Shown one piece after another: positions 33,896-42,972 of a DNA stretch of 64,000 nt. The position numbers and the translations under genes were made by a program. A model generated the notes under the pieces. It did not search any database, had not been told where the DNA came from, and saw nothing but the letters and a program-made list of their open reading frames with translations. Source of the DNA: Bradyrhizobium sp. CCBAU 53351 (lineage in GTDB: Bacteria > Pseudomonadota > Alphaproteobacteria > Rhizobiales > Xanthobacteraceae). Position 1 is the first letter of the stretch, and each line of letters opens with the position of its first letter. The DNA is taken from contig NZ_CP030059.1 in the NCBI RefSeq assembly GCF_015291745.1, positions 496,001-560,000 on the forward strand. The letters are read 5' to 3'.

Positions 33896-35422
33896 CTAGC
33901 GCACTCCGTAGCTTGCGAATTCCTGAACGATGTTCGGATCCATCGCCTTGGCATTGGCGATATCGAGCGCCCCTTCCTGGGCGGAGCCGTTGCGCTGCTT
34001 GGCGAGGCCGCGTCCGTAGAGCGAGGAGGTCAGGCGCGGATTGATCTTCAGGGCCGCGTCGAAATCGGCGATGGCGTTCTTGACCGCGCCCGACTTGAGG
34101 TTGACGAGCCCCCGGCTGTCCAGCGCATCGACGAAGTTCGGCCGCAACCGCAGCGCTTCGTTGCAATCCTTCAGCGCGCCCTGGAGATCGCCGACAACGG
34201 TGCGGGTCCAGCAACGGTTGTTCAGCGCCTCGACATCCTTCGAATTGATCCGGAGGGTGTCGTCGAAATCCTTGATGGCGAGATTGTAGGCGCCCTTGCT
34301 GGCATAGACCTGGCCGCGCCGGTACAGCGCGTTCACGTCATCCGGATTGGTCGCAATCTTGGTGGTCAGGCTCTTGATCGTGGGATCGTCGGCCAGGGCC
34401 GCAGCACTCGGCCCGCTGTCCGTGCTCGGCGCCGGAGCGGTATCGATCGGTTTGACCGGCGGGGGCGGTGGCGGCGGGGGCAATGCAGCCTCGACCTGCG
34501 GCTTCGGCGTCGGGGCCGGCGGAGCTGGAGGTGCGGGGGCCGCGGCGGTGTCGGCCGGCTTCGGCGGCGGAGGCGGCGGGGCGGGCGGTGCCGGTGGCGG
34601 GTTGTTGGCGACGACCGGCGGCGGAGCGGGGGGCGCGGGCGACGCGCTCGGTGCCGGACGCGATCCGCCGGCTCCCGGACTGAACGAGAAATCCTCGGCC
34701 AATGAAGAGGATATCCACGGCACCTGCTCGCCGCGCGACGCCCTGGTGACGCCCATCTTGGTGCGGTTTAGCGTCTCCTCGGCCATCAGGTCGGGAACGC
34801 GGATTTCCTTCAGCAGCTCCTGGACGAACAGGCTGTGATCGCCGCCGGCGTCCGAGACCACCGAGGCCAGCGCCGCCGAATACATCACCAGCGTGCCGTT
34901 CGGCGCGATGACCGGGGTCAGGCCGGCCGAGAAGCTGCGGAACCGGCGCTCGAACGGATTGCGCCTGGAGGCGTCGATCAGCGCGATCTTGACGCCGGCG
35001 CCGCGGGTGTTGAGCTCGCCGAGGACCGTCTCGAGGCTGAACCCATCGCGGCGCACGTCGGATTCGGTCCAGATCTGCGCATCGATCGGCAGCATGTAGC
35101 TCTGGCGTGCCGACTGGATGCCGAAGCCGCTGAAGAACACCAGCGCCACCGAACCCGGCTTGACCTTGGCGTAGAGCTTGTCGAAGGCGCGGCGCATGCC
35201 GTCGCCGGTCAGATTCTCGCCGATCTCGACCGCAAAGCCGTCGCGCTTGAGCTCGTCGGCGACGTCGCGCGCATCGTTGATCGGTTCCTTCAGCGGGGCA
35301 TCCGCGTCCGGATATTTGGCATTGCCGATGACCAGCGCAAAACGGTCACCGGCCGCAAGCGAGGGGGCAGTCGGGACGAGCGAGACGAGCAAGGGCAGAA
35401 GAAAAAAGAAGCGAATTTTCAT
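33896..35422 (-). CDS. Caspase-like protein without catalytic dyad, fused to Pro-rich linker and TPR repeats
   Basis: The protein has 508 aa. A signal peptide (FFFLLPLLVSLVPTAPSLAA) precedes a C14-like domain (about 25-240). The catalytic-His motif reads FFSGFGIQ (Phe for His) and the Cys motif DASR (Ser for Cys), so proteolytic activity is not expected. A very Pro/Ala-rich linker (about 255-340) leads to TPR-like repeats (about 355-495: ALYRRGQVYASKGAYNLAIK, then DFDDTLRINSKDVEALNNRC, CNEALRLRPNFVDALDSRGL). It is related to the shorter protein at 3296-4144. It is probably a periplasmic scaffold. Confidence 0.9.
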   Translation of the reverse strand: MKIRFFFLLPLLVSLVPTAPSLAAGDRFALVIGNAKYPDADAPLKEPINDARDVADELKRDGFAVEIGENLTGDGMRRAFDKLYAKVKPGSVALVFFSGFGIQSARQSYMLPIDAQIWTESDVRRDGFSLETVLGELNTRGAGVKIALIDASRRNPFERRFRSFSAGLTPVIAPNGTLVMYSAALASVVSDAGGDHSLFVQELLKEIRVPDLMAEETLNRTKMGVTRASRGEQVPWISSSLAEDFSFSPGAGGSRPAPSASPAPPAPPPVVANNPPPAPPAPPPPPPKPADTAAAPAPPAPPAPTPKPQVEAALPPPPPPPPVKPIDTAPAPSTDSGPSAAALADDPTIKSLTTKIATNPDDVNALYRRGQVYASKGAYNLAIKDFDDTLRINSKDVEALNNRCWTRTVVGDLQGALKDCNEALRLRPNFVDALDSRGLVNLKSGAVKNAIADFDAALKINPRLTSSLYGRGLAKQRNGSAQEGALDIANAKAMDPNIVQEFASYGVR

Positions 35423-35659
35423 AATCAGCGCGGTCCAGCCAAAAAGGCGCCGTTCCAGCTTGCGCCGCGGCGACCTTAACTTACGCTTCAGGCATTATCA
35501 AACCAGGGACGGGGGGCGTCAACCGCTTGGAGATACGGCGTTATCGCGACGATTGACCGCAACGCAAGGGTGCGCCGCAAGGGAATAAAAGGGTTTGTCA
35601 TGGGCTGTGCTCGACGCGATCCTGTTGGCAGCACGTTAGGGCAACCAAGCCGATGAAAA

Positions 35660-35675
35660 TGTGAGGGGTCTCACA
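35660..35675. promoter_or_regulatory. Perfect CRP-type site TGTGA-N6-TCACA
   Basis: TGTGA GGGGTC TCACA is a full match to the CRP consensus and part of a larger perfect palindrome (aatgtgag-gggt-ctcacatt). It is in the 367-bp gap 35423-35789, 115 bp before the lactonase-type gene and 237 bp before the divergent caspase/TPR gene. No gene or other clear structure was seen in the rest of this gap. Confidence 0.6.
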
Positions 35676-35789
35676 TTGAAGGGGCGCCTGCCGTTGCGCC
35701 GCGCGCAAGGTTTGACCTTTGCTGCGGACAATGGCTTGCTGCGCAGCGTCGTCCCGTAAAGACGCCCTCAGAAAAGCAAAGCAAGAACC

Positions 35790-36596
35790 ATGGGAAACGC
35801 CTACGAGATCTACGCCCTGCGCTATGCGACCATGTCGCCGCGCACCCCCAGCATGAACTTCCTGGCGCCCGATCCGCATGACAGCGCGGCGCAGGACCTC
35901 GACTATTTCGTCTGGCTGATCCGCGGGGGCGGCCGCGACATCCTGGTCGACACCGGCTTCAATGCCGAGGAGGCGAGCGCGCGGGCGCGCAAGCTGACGC
36001 TCAATCCGGTCGACGCGCTGGAGCGCTTTGGCGTCGCGGCGTCAAACATCCGCGACGTCATCGTGACGCATCTGCATTATGACCATGCCGGCAATCTCGA
36101 TCGCTTTGCGAATGCGCGCTTCCATCTCCAGGAGCGCGAGATGGCCTATGCGACGGGACGCTGCATGTGCAACGGCCTGCTGCGACATCCGTTCTCGGTC
36201 GAGCACGTCACGCAGATGGTGCGCCATGTCTATGGCGAGCGCGTCACTTTCTATTCGGGCGACGGCGAGGTCGCGCCCGGCGTCACCGTGCACCGTGTCG
36301 GCGGCCATTCCGACGGCTTGCAGGTAGTCAAGGTCGAAACCGCGCGAGGACCGGTGGTGCTGGCGTCCGATGCCGCGCATTACTACGCCAATCTGCAGCG
36401 CCGCAGCCCGTTCCCGATCGTCTACAATGTCGGCGACATGGCGGTGGGTTGGGAGACGATCGAGCGCCTCGCCGGCCATCCCGATCGGTTCATCCCCGGC
36501 CACGACCCGATCGTGACCGAGATCTATCCGCGGGCCAGCGACAAGGTCGATGCCTGGGCGCTGCATTTGCCGCCGTCGCGGTCGTTTGCGAAATAG
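35790..36596 (+). CDS. Metallo-beta-lactamase-fold hydrolase, N-acyl homoserine lactonase-like (AttM/AiiA group)
   Basis: The protein has 268 aa. The dinuclear zinc motif HLHYDHAG is intact, and further ligands are in RVGGHSDG, VLASDAAHYY and FIPGHDP, the arrangement of AttM/AiiA-type lactonases. There is no signal peptide. Substrates in this group include acyl-homoserine lactones and other lactones; the exact one cannot be read. It is separate from the homogentisate operon by the convergent MarR gene. Upstream lies a perfect CRP-type palindrome. Confidence 0.88.
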   Translation: MGNAYEIYALRYATMSPRTPSMNFLAPDPHDSAAQDLDYFVWLIRGGGRDILVDTGFNAEEASARARKLTLNPVDALERFGVAASNIRDVIVTHLHYDHAGNLDRFANARFHLQEREMAYATGRCMCNGLLRHPFSVEHVTQMVRHVYGERVTFYSGDGEVAPGVTVHRVGGHSDGLQVVKVETARGPVVLASDAAHYYANLQRRSPFPIVYNVGDMAVGWETIERLAGHPDRFIPGHDPIVTEIYPRASDKVDAWALHLPPSRSFAK

Positions 36597-36601
36597 GAAT
36601 T

Positions 36602-36639
36602 GTCATTCCGGGGCGCGCGTAGCGCGAACCCGGAATGAC
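36602..36639. terminator. Palindromic element, likely bidirectional terminator
   Basis: gtcattccggg (36602-36612) and cccggaatgac (36629-36639) form a perfect 11-bp stem, with a further short gcgcg/cgcgc stem inside. It fills the 51-bp gap between the convergent lactonase-type and MarR genes. It matches a family of palindromic elements frequent in this genus. Confidence 0.65.
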
Positions 36640-36647
36640 GAAAAAAG

Positions 36648-37190
36648 CTAATACGCCTGCTTCGCGTCGGCCTCTTCGCTGGTCTGGATCAGATCGAGGC
36701 TCTGCTCGATCTTGCCGAGCAGCATCGAGAGCTGCTTGCGCTCCTGCGCGGAGAGACAGGCGAGGATCTCGTCTTCACGCCGCAGCAATTGCGGGAACAG
36801 CTTCTCGTAGAGCGCGCGGCCCTTCATCGTCAGTTGCAGACGGAATTCGCGGCGGTCGGCTTCGTTCTCGACCCGCTCGATCAGATCCTCGTTGAGCAGC
36901 GTGGTCACCGCGCGGCTGATAGTGGATTTGTGCGTGCGGGTGCATTGCGCGATGTACTGCGCGCTGCAGGCATCGTTGCGGAACCCGAGCGTGGCGATCA
37001 CGCGCCAGGCCGGGATGTCGAGGCCATGCCGGTCCTGATATTCGACCGAGAGGGCGGAACTGACTTCGGCTGCGAGCCGGTTGAGGCGAAACGGCACGAA
37101 CTTGAACAGATCGAGTCGGGCCTTTCGCCGGCCTGAGGCCTCATCGGCCTCGCGCGTCTTCACTGCGATATCGCCAGATGTCCTCGCCAA
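36648..37190 (-). CDS. MarR-family transcriptional regulator
   Basis: The protein has 180 aa. A winged-helix core from about residue 60 (IPAWRVIATLGFRNDACSAQ, then YIAQCTRTHKSTISRAVTTL) with the wing at VENEADRREFRLQLT is flanked by long dimerisation helices. It is divergent from the homogentisate operon (start 37301), and a 20-bp palindrome lies in between, so it is probably the aromatic-ligand-responsive repressor of that operon and of itself. The ligand is unknown. Confidence 0.93.
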   Translation of the reverse strand: MARTSGDIAVKTREADEASGRRKARLDLFKFVPFRLNRLAAEVSSALSVEYQDRHGLDIPAWRVIATLGFRNDACSAQYIAQCTRTHKSTISRAVTTLLNEDLIERVENEADRREFRLQLTMKGRALYEKLFPQLLRREDEILACLSAQERKQLSMLLGKIEQSLDLIQTSEEADAKQAY

Positions 37191-37238
37191 GGAGAGCGCT
37201 CCGAATTTCAGTTGACGGCCGGCCGGCTCCGGTCCAAA

Positions 37239-37258
37239 ATAGTTGCACGTGAGACTAT
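37239..37258. promoter_or_regulatory. MarR operator candidate, 20-bp palindrome
   Basis: ATAGTTGCACGTGAGACTAT pairs with itself at 8 of 10 positions per half (ATAGT..CAC / GTG..ACTAT). It sits 43 bp upstream of the FAD monooxygenase gene and 49 bp upstream of the divergent marR start, a position suited to controlling both promoters. Confidence 0.6.
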
Positions 37259-37300
37259 CTAGCAGATCGCTGCTCTCCTGACCATAGCCGAGGTTCGCGT

Positions 37301-38917
37301 ATGGCGCAGGCCAATCCGCATCAAGCCAAAGCCCAGTTCGGCTATCGCCGCCATCCCGACCAGGACCGCGACGGCCAAGGCACCGCCGAGCATGCGGTCG
37401 TCATTGTCGGCGCCGGCCCGGTCGGGCTGTCGCTGGCGATTGATCTCGCCCAGCGCGGCCAGCGCGTCGTTCTTCTGGATGACGCCGACCGCATCGGCGA
37501 GGGCTCCCGTGCGATCTGCTTCTCGAAACGGTCGCTGGAATATTGGGACCGGCTCGGCGTCGGTGACCGCATGGTCGCCAAGGGCGTGGTGTGGAGCGTC
37601 GGCCGCATCTTTCATGGCGACTCGCAGCTTTATCAGTTCAACCTGCTGCCCGAAGACGGCCACAAGCGGCCTGCCTTCATCAACCTCCAGCAATATTACG
37701 CCGAGGCCTATCTGGTGGATCGCGTCAGCGATCTTCCGGAGATCGACCTGCGCTGGCGCAACAAGGTGACGGCGCTGGAGCAGCGCAACGATTCGGTGGC
37801 GCTGACGATCGAAACGCCGGAGGGCGCCTATCGTCTGCACGCGCAATATGTCGTCGCCTGCGACGGCGCACGGTCCTCGCTGCGTCAGATGGTCGGCGCC
37901 GAATTCGCGGGCCAAGTGTTCGAGGATCAGTTCCTGATCGCCGACGTCAAGATGACGGCGGAATTCCCGACCGAGCGCTGGTTCTGGTTCGATCCGCCGT
38001 TCCATGCCGGCCGCTCCGCGCTGCTGCATCGGCAGCCCGACGACGTCTGGCGCATTGACCTCCAGCTCAATCGTTACGCTGATCCCGTGGTCGAGAAGAA
38101 GCCTGAGAACGTGCGGCCGCGGATCGCGCGCATGCTCGGTCACGACAAGTTCGAGTTCGAATGGATCTCGCTCTATAAATTCCAGTGCCGGCGGATGGAT
38201 CGTTTTATCCATGGCCGCGTGCTCTTCGCCGGAGATTCCGCGCATCAGGTCTCGCCGTTCGGTGCCCGCGGCGCTAATTCCGGGCTCGAGGACGCCGAAA
38301 ATCTGTCCTGGAAGCTCGACCGTGTGCTGCGCGGCATTTCGCCCGCGCGCCTGCTCGAAAGCTACCATGCCGAGCGCAGCATGGCGGCTGACGAGAACAT
38401 CCGCGAATCCACCCGTTCGACCGATTTCATGGCGCCGAACTCGCATCAGGAAGCGCGGCTGCGCAAGGCGGTGCTGTCGCTCGCCAAGGAGACCGAGTTC
38501 GGCAAGCGCATGGTCAATGGCGGCCGGCTGTCGGTGCCGTGCAGCTACGATTCGCCGCTGTCGTCGCCGGATGCCGATGTGTGGGACGGCGGGCCGCCTC
38601 CCGGCTGCTCCATGCTCGACGCGCCGGTTGCCGAGCAGACCTACCTCACGGATGCCTTCCGCAAGGGCGGAACGGATTTCACCTTGCTCTCGTTCAGCAA
38701 TGGCAGAGCGATTGATGTGCCCGATGGCGTCAAGACCATTCGTATCGGCGGCGAAGGCGGGCTTGCCGATCCCACGGGCCTTGTTGCAAAGCGCTATGAC
38801 GCCGCGCCCGGCACCGCCTATCTGCTCAGGCCCGACGGCTATGTCGCCGCGCGCTTCCGTCATCCGACCGGCGAGGCGATTGCAGCGGCGTTGTCGCAGG
38901 CCCAGGGTCTCAATTGA
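37301..38917 (+). CDS. FAD-dependent aromatic monooxygenase (MhpA/PheA-TfdB type)
   Basis: The protein has 538 aa. The FAD-binding motif VVIVGAGPVGLSLAIDLAQR is at about 29-48, followed by the second conserved motif (DGARSSLRQMVGAEF) and GD motif (RVLFAGDSAHQVSPFGARGA, then NSGLEDAENLSWKL). This is the class A flavoprotein hydroxylase layout. As first gene before hmgA and fahA, it probably hydroxylates an aromatic precursor to, or toward, homogentisate (for example a hydroxyphenylacetate). That substrate is inference from the operon. The ATG at 37301 is the first in frame. Confidence 0.9.
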   Translation: MAQANPHQAKAQFGYRRHPDQDRDGQGTAEHAVVIVGAGPVGLSLAIDLAQRGQRVVLLDDADRIGEGSRAICFSKRSLEYWDRLGVGDRMVAKGVVWSVGRIFHGDSQLYQFNLLPEDGHKRPAFINLQQYYAEAYLVDRVSDLPEIDLRWRNKVTALEQRNDSVALTIETPEGAYRLHAQYVVACDGARSSLRQMVGAEFAGQVFEDQFLIADVKMTAEFPTERWFWFDPPFHAGRSALLHRQPDDVWRIDLQLNRYADPVVEKKPENVRPRIARMLGHDKFEFEWISLYKFQCRRMDRFIHGRVLFAGDSAHQVSPFGARGANSGLEDAENLSWKLDRVLRGISPARLLESYHAERSMAADENIRESTRSTDFMAPNSHQEARLRKAVLSLAKETEFGKRMVNGGRLSVPCSYDSPLSSPDADVWDGGPPPGCSMLDAPVAEQTYLTDAFRKGGTDFTLLSFSNGRAIDVPDGVKTIRIGGEGGLADPTGLVAKRYDAAPGTAYLLRPDGYVAARFRHPTGEAIAAALSQAQGLN

Positions 38918-38925
38918 GGTTTCGC

Positions 38926-39150
38926 ATGCCGTTGTCCACCAGCTCCAATTTCGCGCGCCCCGACGATGCCTTTCGCGCCATCGTCGAAGCGCATCGCGGC
39001 CTCAGCGACGAGCAGAGCGCCGATTTCGATGCGGCGCTGGTGCTGATCCTCGCCAACCATATCGGCGACATCGACGTGCTGCGCGAGGCGATCGGGCTCG
39101 CGAAGCGCCGCATGATCGACGGCCAGCAGCAACAACAGCAGCAGCAATAA
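38926..39150 (+). CDS. DUF2783 family protein
   Basis: The protein has 74 aa. The central segment AHRGLSDEQSADFDAALVLI, then LANHIGDIDVLREAIGLAK, is the recognisable DUF2783 core. The C-terminus is a run of eight glutamines encoded by cag/caa triplets, which could vary in number by slippage. Its place between the FAD monooxygenase and the MBL gene is the usual genomic context for this family. It starts 8 nt after the monooxygenase stop. Role unknown. Confidence 0.88.
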   Translation: MPLSTSSNFARPDDAFRAIVEAHRGLSDEQSADFDAALVLILANHIGDIDVLREAIGLAKRRMIDGQQQQQQQQ

Positions 39151-39192
39151 CGCTGAGAACTCCAAGAACTCAAAGCAAAGCTCAAAGGACTG

Positions 39193-40152
39193 ATGATGGC
39201 GAAGAACTTCGCATCCACCGGCGATCTCGCCGAAAAGAAGATCACCTTCTCCGAGATCGGCACCGATCTCTATGCTTTCACCGCCGAGGGCGATCCGAAC
39301 ACCGCCGTGATCGTCGGCGAGGACGGCTGCCTGGTGTTCGACGCGCAGGCGACGCCGGCGATGGCGAACAAGGTGATCGAGCGCGTCAAGGCCGTCACCG
39401 ACAAGCCGATCAAATATGTCGTGCTGTCGCATTATCACGCCGTCCGCGTGCTCGGGGCCTCCGCCTATCACGCGCAAGGCATCGTCGCCTCGCAGGAGAC
39501 CTATCGGCTGATCGAGGAGCGCGGCAAGCAGGATTGGGATTCCGAATATGGCCGCTTCCCGCGCCTGTTCCAGGATGCGCAGAGCATCCCCGGCCTGACC
39601 TGGCCGACGCTGACCTTCGAAGGCGAGATGTCGATCTATCTCGGCAAGCGCGAGGTGCGGCTGATGCAGTTGGGGGCCGGCCACACCTCGGGCGACATCG
39701 TCGCCTGGGTGCCGGATGCCGAAGTCATGTTCTCCGGCGACCTCATCGAATATCACTCGGCCTGCTATTGCGGCGATGCGCATCTACGCGAATGGCCGCT
39801 GACGCTGAACGAGATACGTAATTTCAATCCCAAGGCGATCGCGCCGGGGCGCGGCGACGCGCTGAAGGGCACCGCGACGGTACGCGAGGCCATTGCGATG
39901 ACGCGCGACTTCGTCACCTCGCTCTATGGCGCCGCCGAAATCTCGGTCGCCAAGGGCCGCAGCTTGAAGGAATCGATGGCGGCGACGCGCGAGGTGATGG
40001 ATCCGAAATTCCACAGCTTCGCCATCTACGAGCACTGCCTTCCGTTCAACGTGTCGCGCGCCTATGACGAGGCGTCGGGGATCGACGATCCCGTGATCTG
40101 GACCGACAAGCGCGACCAGGAGATGTGGGCCGCCCTGCAAGGAGGAGGATAG
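39193..40152 (+). CDS. MBL-fold protein with altered metal motif, homogentisate operon
   Basis: The protein has 319 aa. The fold is indicated by [20 protein letters not shown], the following strand [15 protein letters not shown], the [23 protein letters not shown] segment and a late APGRGDAL. The canonical HxHxDH is changed to HYHAVRV: the two His are kept, but the Asp and third His are replaced by Arg and Val. The metal site is thus incomplete, or one metal is bound. It lies 3 bp before hmgA and is certainly cotranscribed. ATG 39193 and 39196 are equally possible starts. Confidence 0.87.
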   Translation: MMAKNFASTGDLAEKKITFSEIGTDLYAFTAEGDPNTAVIVGEDGCLVFDAQATPAMANKVIERVKAVTDKPIKYVVLSHYHAVRVLGASAYHAQGIVASQETYRLIEERGKQDWDSEYGRFPRLFQDAQSIPGLTWPTLTFEGEMSIYLGKREVRLMQLGAGHTSGDIVAWVPDAEVMFSGDLIEYHSACYCGDAHLREWPLTLNEIRNFNPKAIAPGRGDALKGTATVREAIAMTRDFVTSLYGAAEISVAKGRSLKESMAATREVMDPKFHSFAIYEHCLPFNVSRAYDEASGIDDPVIWTDKRDQEMWAALQGGG

Positions 40153-40154
40153 TC

Positions 40155-41501
40155 ATGAACATCAACACCTCGCCCGATCAGATCATCCGCAGCTCGGCCC
40201 AGGTCACGCCGGGCTACATGTCCGGCTTCGGCAACAGCTTCGAGACCGAGGCGCTGCCGGGCGCGCTGCCGATCGGGCGCAACTCGCCGCAACGCTGCGC
40301 CTACGGGCTCTATGCCGAGCAGCTCTCCGGCTCGCCCTTCACCGCGCCGCGCGGCACCAATGAGCGCTCCTGGCTCTACCGCATCCGTCCCTCCGTGAAG
40401 CATTCCGGCCGCTTCGAGAAGATCGATGCCGGCCTGTGGCGCTCGGCGCCGTGCCATGAATATGATCTGCCGATCGCGCAGATGCGCTGGGATCCGACGC
40501 CGTTGCCGAAGGATGAGGTGACCTTCGTCCAGGGCGTGCAGACCATGACGACGGCGGGCGACGTCAACACGCAGGCCGGCATGGCGGCGCATGTCTATCT
40601 CATTACCAAATCGATGGTGGACCAGCACTTCTACAATGCCGACGGCGAGCTGATGTTCGTGCTGCAGCAGGGCAATCTTCGCCTCGTCACCGAATTCGGC
40701 CGCATCGACGCCGAGCCCGGCGAGATCGTGGTGATCCCGCGCGGCGTCAAGTTCCGCGTCGAGATTCCGAGCGGGCCGGCGCGCGGCTATCTCTGCGAGA
40801 ATTACGGCGGCGCCTTCACGCTGCCGGAGCGCGGGCCGATCGGCGCCAATTGCCTCGCCAATGCCCGCGACTTCCTCACGCCCGTCGCGCATTACGAGGA
40901 CAAGGACACGCCGACCGAGCTCTACGTGAAATGGGGTGGCGCGCTGTTCAAGACGCAGCTCGCGCATTCGCCGATCGACGTCGTCGCCTGGCACGGCAAT
41001 TACGCGCCGTACAAATACGATTTGCGCACTTTCTCCCCTGTCGGCGCGATCGGCTTCGACCATCCCGATCCCTCGATCTTCACGGTGCTGACCTCGCCCT
41101 CGGAGACCGCGGGCACCGCGAATATCGACTTCGTCATCTTCCCCGAGCGCTGGATGGTGGCCGACAACACCTTCCGTCCGCCTTGGTATCACATGAACAT
41201 CATGAGCGAGTTCATGGGCCTGATCTACGGCGTCTATGATGCCAAGCCGCAAGGCTTCGTGCCCGGCGGCATGAGCCTGCACAATTGCATGCTGCCGCAC
41301 GGCCCCGATCGCGACGCCTTCGAGCATGCCAGCAATGGCGAGCTGAAACCGGTGAAGCTGACGGGGACCATGGCCTTCATGTTCGAGACGCGTTACCCGC
41401 AGCGGGTGACCGCGCATGCGGCGAATGCGTCCACGCTGCAGGATGACTACGCGGATTGCTGGAAGGGCCTGGAGAAGAAGTTCGATCCGAGCAAGCCGTA
41501 G
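40155..41501 (+). CDS. hmgA: Homogentisate 1,2-dioxygenase
   Basis: The protein has 448 aa, the full family length. The N-terminal [19 protein letters not shown] and the later [20 protein letters not shown] and [20 protein letters not shown] segments are diagnostic. The Fe(II) ligands are expected in the C-terminal His-rich part ([20 protein letters not shown]). It cleaves the homogentisate ring to maleylacetoacetate in tyrosine/phenylacetate breakdown. The start at 40155 follows GGAGGAGG, which also covers the preceding stop. The next gene is fumarylacetoacetase; the isomerase gene (maiA) is not in the window. Confidence 0.97.
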   Translation: MNINTSPDQIIRSSAQVTPGYMSGFGNSFETEALPGALPIGRNSPQRCAYGLYAEQLSGSPFTAPRGTNERSWLYRIRPSVKHSGRFEKIDAGLWRSAPCHEYDLPIAQMRWDPTPLPKDEVTFVQGVQTMTTAGDVNTQAGMAAHVYLITKSMVDQHFYNADGELMFVLQQGNLRLVTEFGRIDAEPGEIVVIPRGVKFRVEIPSGPARGYLCENYGGAFTLPERGPIGANCLANARDFLTPVAHYEDKDTPTELYVKWGGALFKTQLAHSPIDVVAWHGNYAPYKYDLRTFSPVGAIGFDHPDPSIFTVLTSPSETAGTANIDFVIFPERWMVADNTFRPPWYHMNIMSEFMGLIYGVYDAKPQGFVPGGMSLHNCMLPHGPDRDAFEHASNGELKPVKLTGTMAFMFETRYPQRVTAHAANASTLQDDYADCWKGLEKKFDPSKP

Positions 41502-41504
41502 CGT

Positions 41505-41670
41505 TCTTCCCCTCTCCTCTTGTGGGAGAGGGTGGCTCGCCGCCTGGCGGCGAGACGGGTGAGGGGTTCTCTCAGCGAGCGAACCTCTCATTTTTGAATA
41601 CGCGGATAGAACCCCTCATCCGGCGCTTCGCGCCACCTTCTCCCGCAAGGGGAGAAGGAACAAAGAATCG
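41505..41670. repeat. Composite palindromic repeat between hmgA and fahA
   Basis: Several stem-loops are packed here: ctctcctcttgtgggagag, cgccgcctggcggcg, and ccttctcccgcaaggggagaagg, with ggtgaggggttct paired to agaacccctcatc across the middle. This kind of ~150-bp mosaic palindrome is common in rhizobial intergenic DNA. It separates two genes of one operon and ends just before the fahA start, where ggggagaagg could also act as ribosome site. Confidence 0.75.
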
Positions 41671-41678
41671 GGCCAAAC

Positions 41679-42953
41679 GTGACAACCCACCCCAACGACC
41701 CCAGCCTTCGCTCCTTCATCGAGGTCGATCCGTCCTCCGACTTCCCGATCCAGAACCTGCCCTATGGCGTGTTCTCGACCTCTGCCAATCCGACGCCGCG
41801 GGTCGGCGTCGCGATCGGAAACTACGTGCTCGATCTCTGGGAGCTCGAGCAGGATTCCCGGCTCGACGTCGGTCCGCTCGGCGTGTTCTCCGGAGGCTCG
41901 CTCAATCCCTTCATGGCGCTGGGACCGAAGGTCTGGAGCAAGACCCGAGCGCGGCTCAGCGAATTGCTGCGTCACGATCATCCGGAGCTGCGCGACAACG
42001 AGGAGCTGCGCAAGCAGGCTCTGGTGCCGATGCGCGATGCCAAGCTCCACATGCCCTTCGCCGTCTCCGGTTACACCGACTTCTATTCCTCAAAGGAGCA
42101 CGCCACCAATGTCGGCGTGATGTTCCGCGGCAAGGACAATGCGCTGCAGCCGAACTGGCTGCATATGCCGATCGCCTATAATGGCCGCGCCTCCACCGTC
42201 GTGGTGTCAGGCACCAACGTGAAGCGCCCGCGCGGGCAGCTGAAGCCGCCGAACGTCGAGGTGCCGAGCTTCGGGCCCTGCAAGCGGCTCGATTTCGAGC
42301 TCGAGATGGGCGTCGTGATCGGCCAGCCCTCGCCGATGGGCGGCATGCTCAGCGAGCAACAGGCCGAGGAGATGATCTTCGGCTTCGTGCTGCTCAACGA
42401 CTGGAGTGCGCGCGACATCCAGCAATGGGAATATGTGCCGCTCGGCCCGTTCCTGGCCAAGGCGTTCGCGACCTCGATCAGCCCGTGGGTGGTGGCGCGC
42501 GAGGCGCTGGAGCCGTTCCGTCTGAAGGGACCGGAGCAACAGCCCGTGCCGCTCGATTACCTCAAACAGGCAAAACCGCAGAACTACGATGTCGAGCTCG
42601 ACGTTGCCTTGCGCGCCGCCGGCGCCAACGCGCCCGCCAGCATCAGCCGCACCAATTTCAAATACATGTACTGGTCCTCGGTGCAGCAGCTGATGCACCA
42701 CGCCTCCTCGGGCTGCGCCATGAATGTCGGCGATCTCCTCGGCAGCGGCACCATCTCCGGCCCGGAGAAGAACCAGCGCGGCAGCCTGCTCGAGATCAGC
42801 TGGAACGGCACCGAGCCGGTCGAGCTCCCCGGCGGCGCCAAGCGCTCCTTCCTGGAAGACGGCGACAGCCTCGTCATGCGCGGCTGGTGCCAGGGCAACG
42901 GCTACCGCATCGGCTTCGGCGAGGTCGAGGGGACGATTCTGGCGGCGGAGTGA
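41679..42953 (+). CDS. fahA: Fumarylacetoacetase
   Basis: The protein has 424 aa. Signature parts are FAVSGYTDFYSSKEHATNVG, RLDFELEMGVVIGQPS with the metal-binding Glu residues, VLLNDWSARDIQQWEYVPLG and the C-terminal GSGTISGPEKNQRGSLLEIS. It hydrolyses fumarylacetoacetate to fumarate and acetoacetate, the last step after hmgA and an isomerase. It starts with GTG; no ATG precedes the conserved N-terminus. It is separated from hmgA by 177 bp of palindromic repeat, unlike the tight spacing in the rest of the operon. Confidence 0.96.
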   Translation: MTTHPNDPSLRSFIEVDPSSDFPIQNLPYGVFSTSANPTPRVGVAIGNYVLDLWELEQDSRLDVGPLGVFSGGSLNPFMALGPKVWSKTRARLSELLRHDHPELRDNEELRKQALVPMRDAKLHMPFAVSGYTDFYSSKEHATNVGVMFRGKDNALQPNWLHMPIAYNGRASTVVVSGTNVKRPRGQLKPPNVEVPSFGPCKRLDFELEMGVVIGQPSPMGGMLSEQQAEEMIFGFVLLNDWSARDIQQWEYVPLGPFLAKAFATSISPWVVAREALEPFRLKGPEQQPVPLDYLKQAKPQNYDVELDVALRAAGANAPASISRTNFKYMYWSSVQQLMHHASSGCAMNVGDLLGSGTISGPEKNQRGSLLEISWNGTEPVELPGGAKRSFLEDGDSLVMRGWCQGNGYRIGFGEVEGTILAAE

Positions 42954-42972
42954 GTTGCCCACCCTACGAGAC

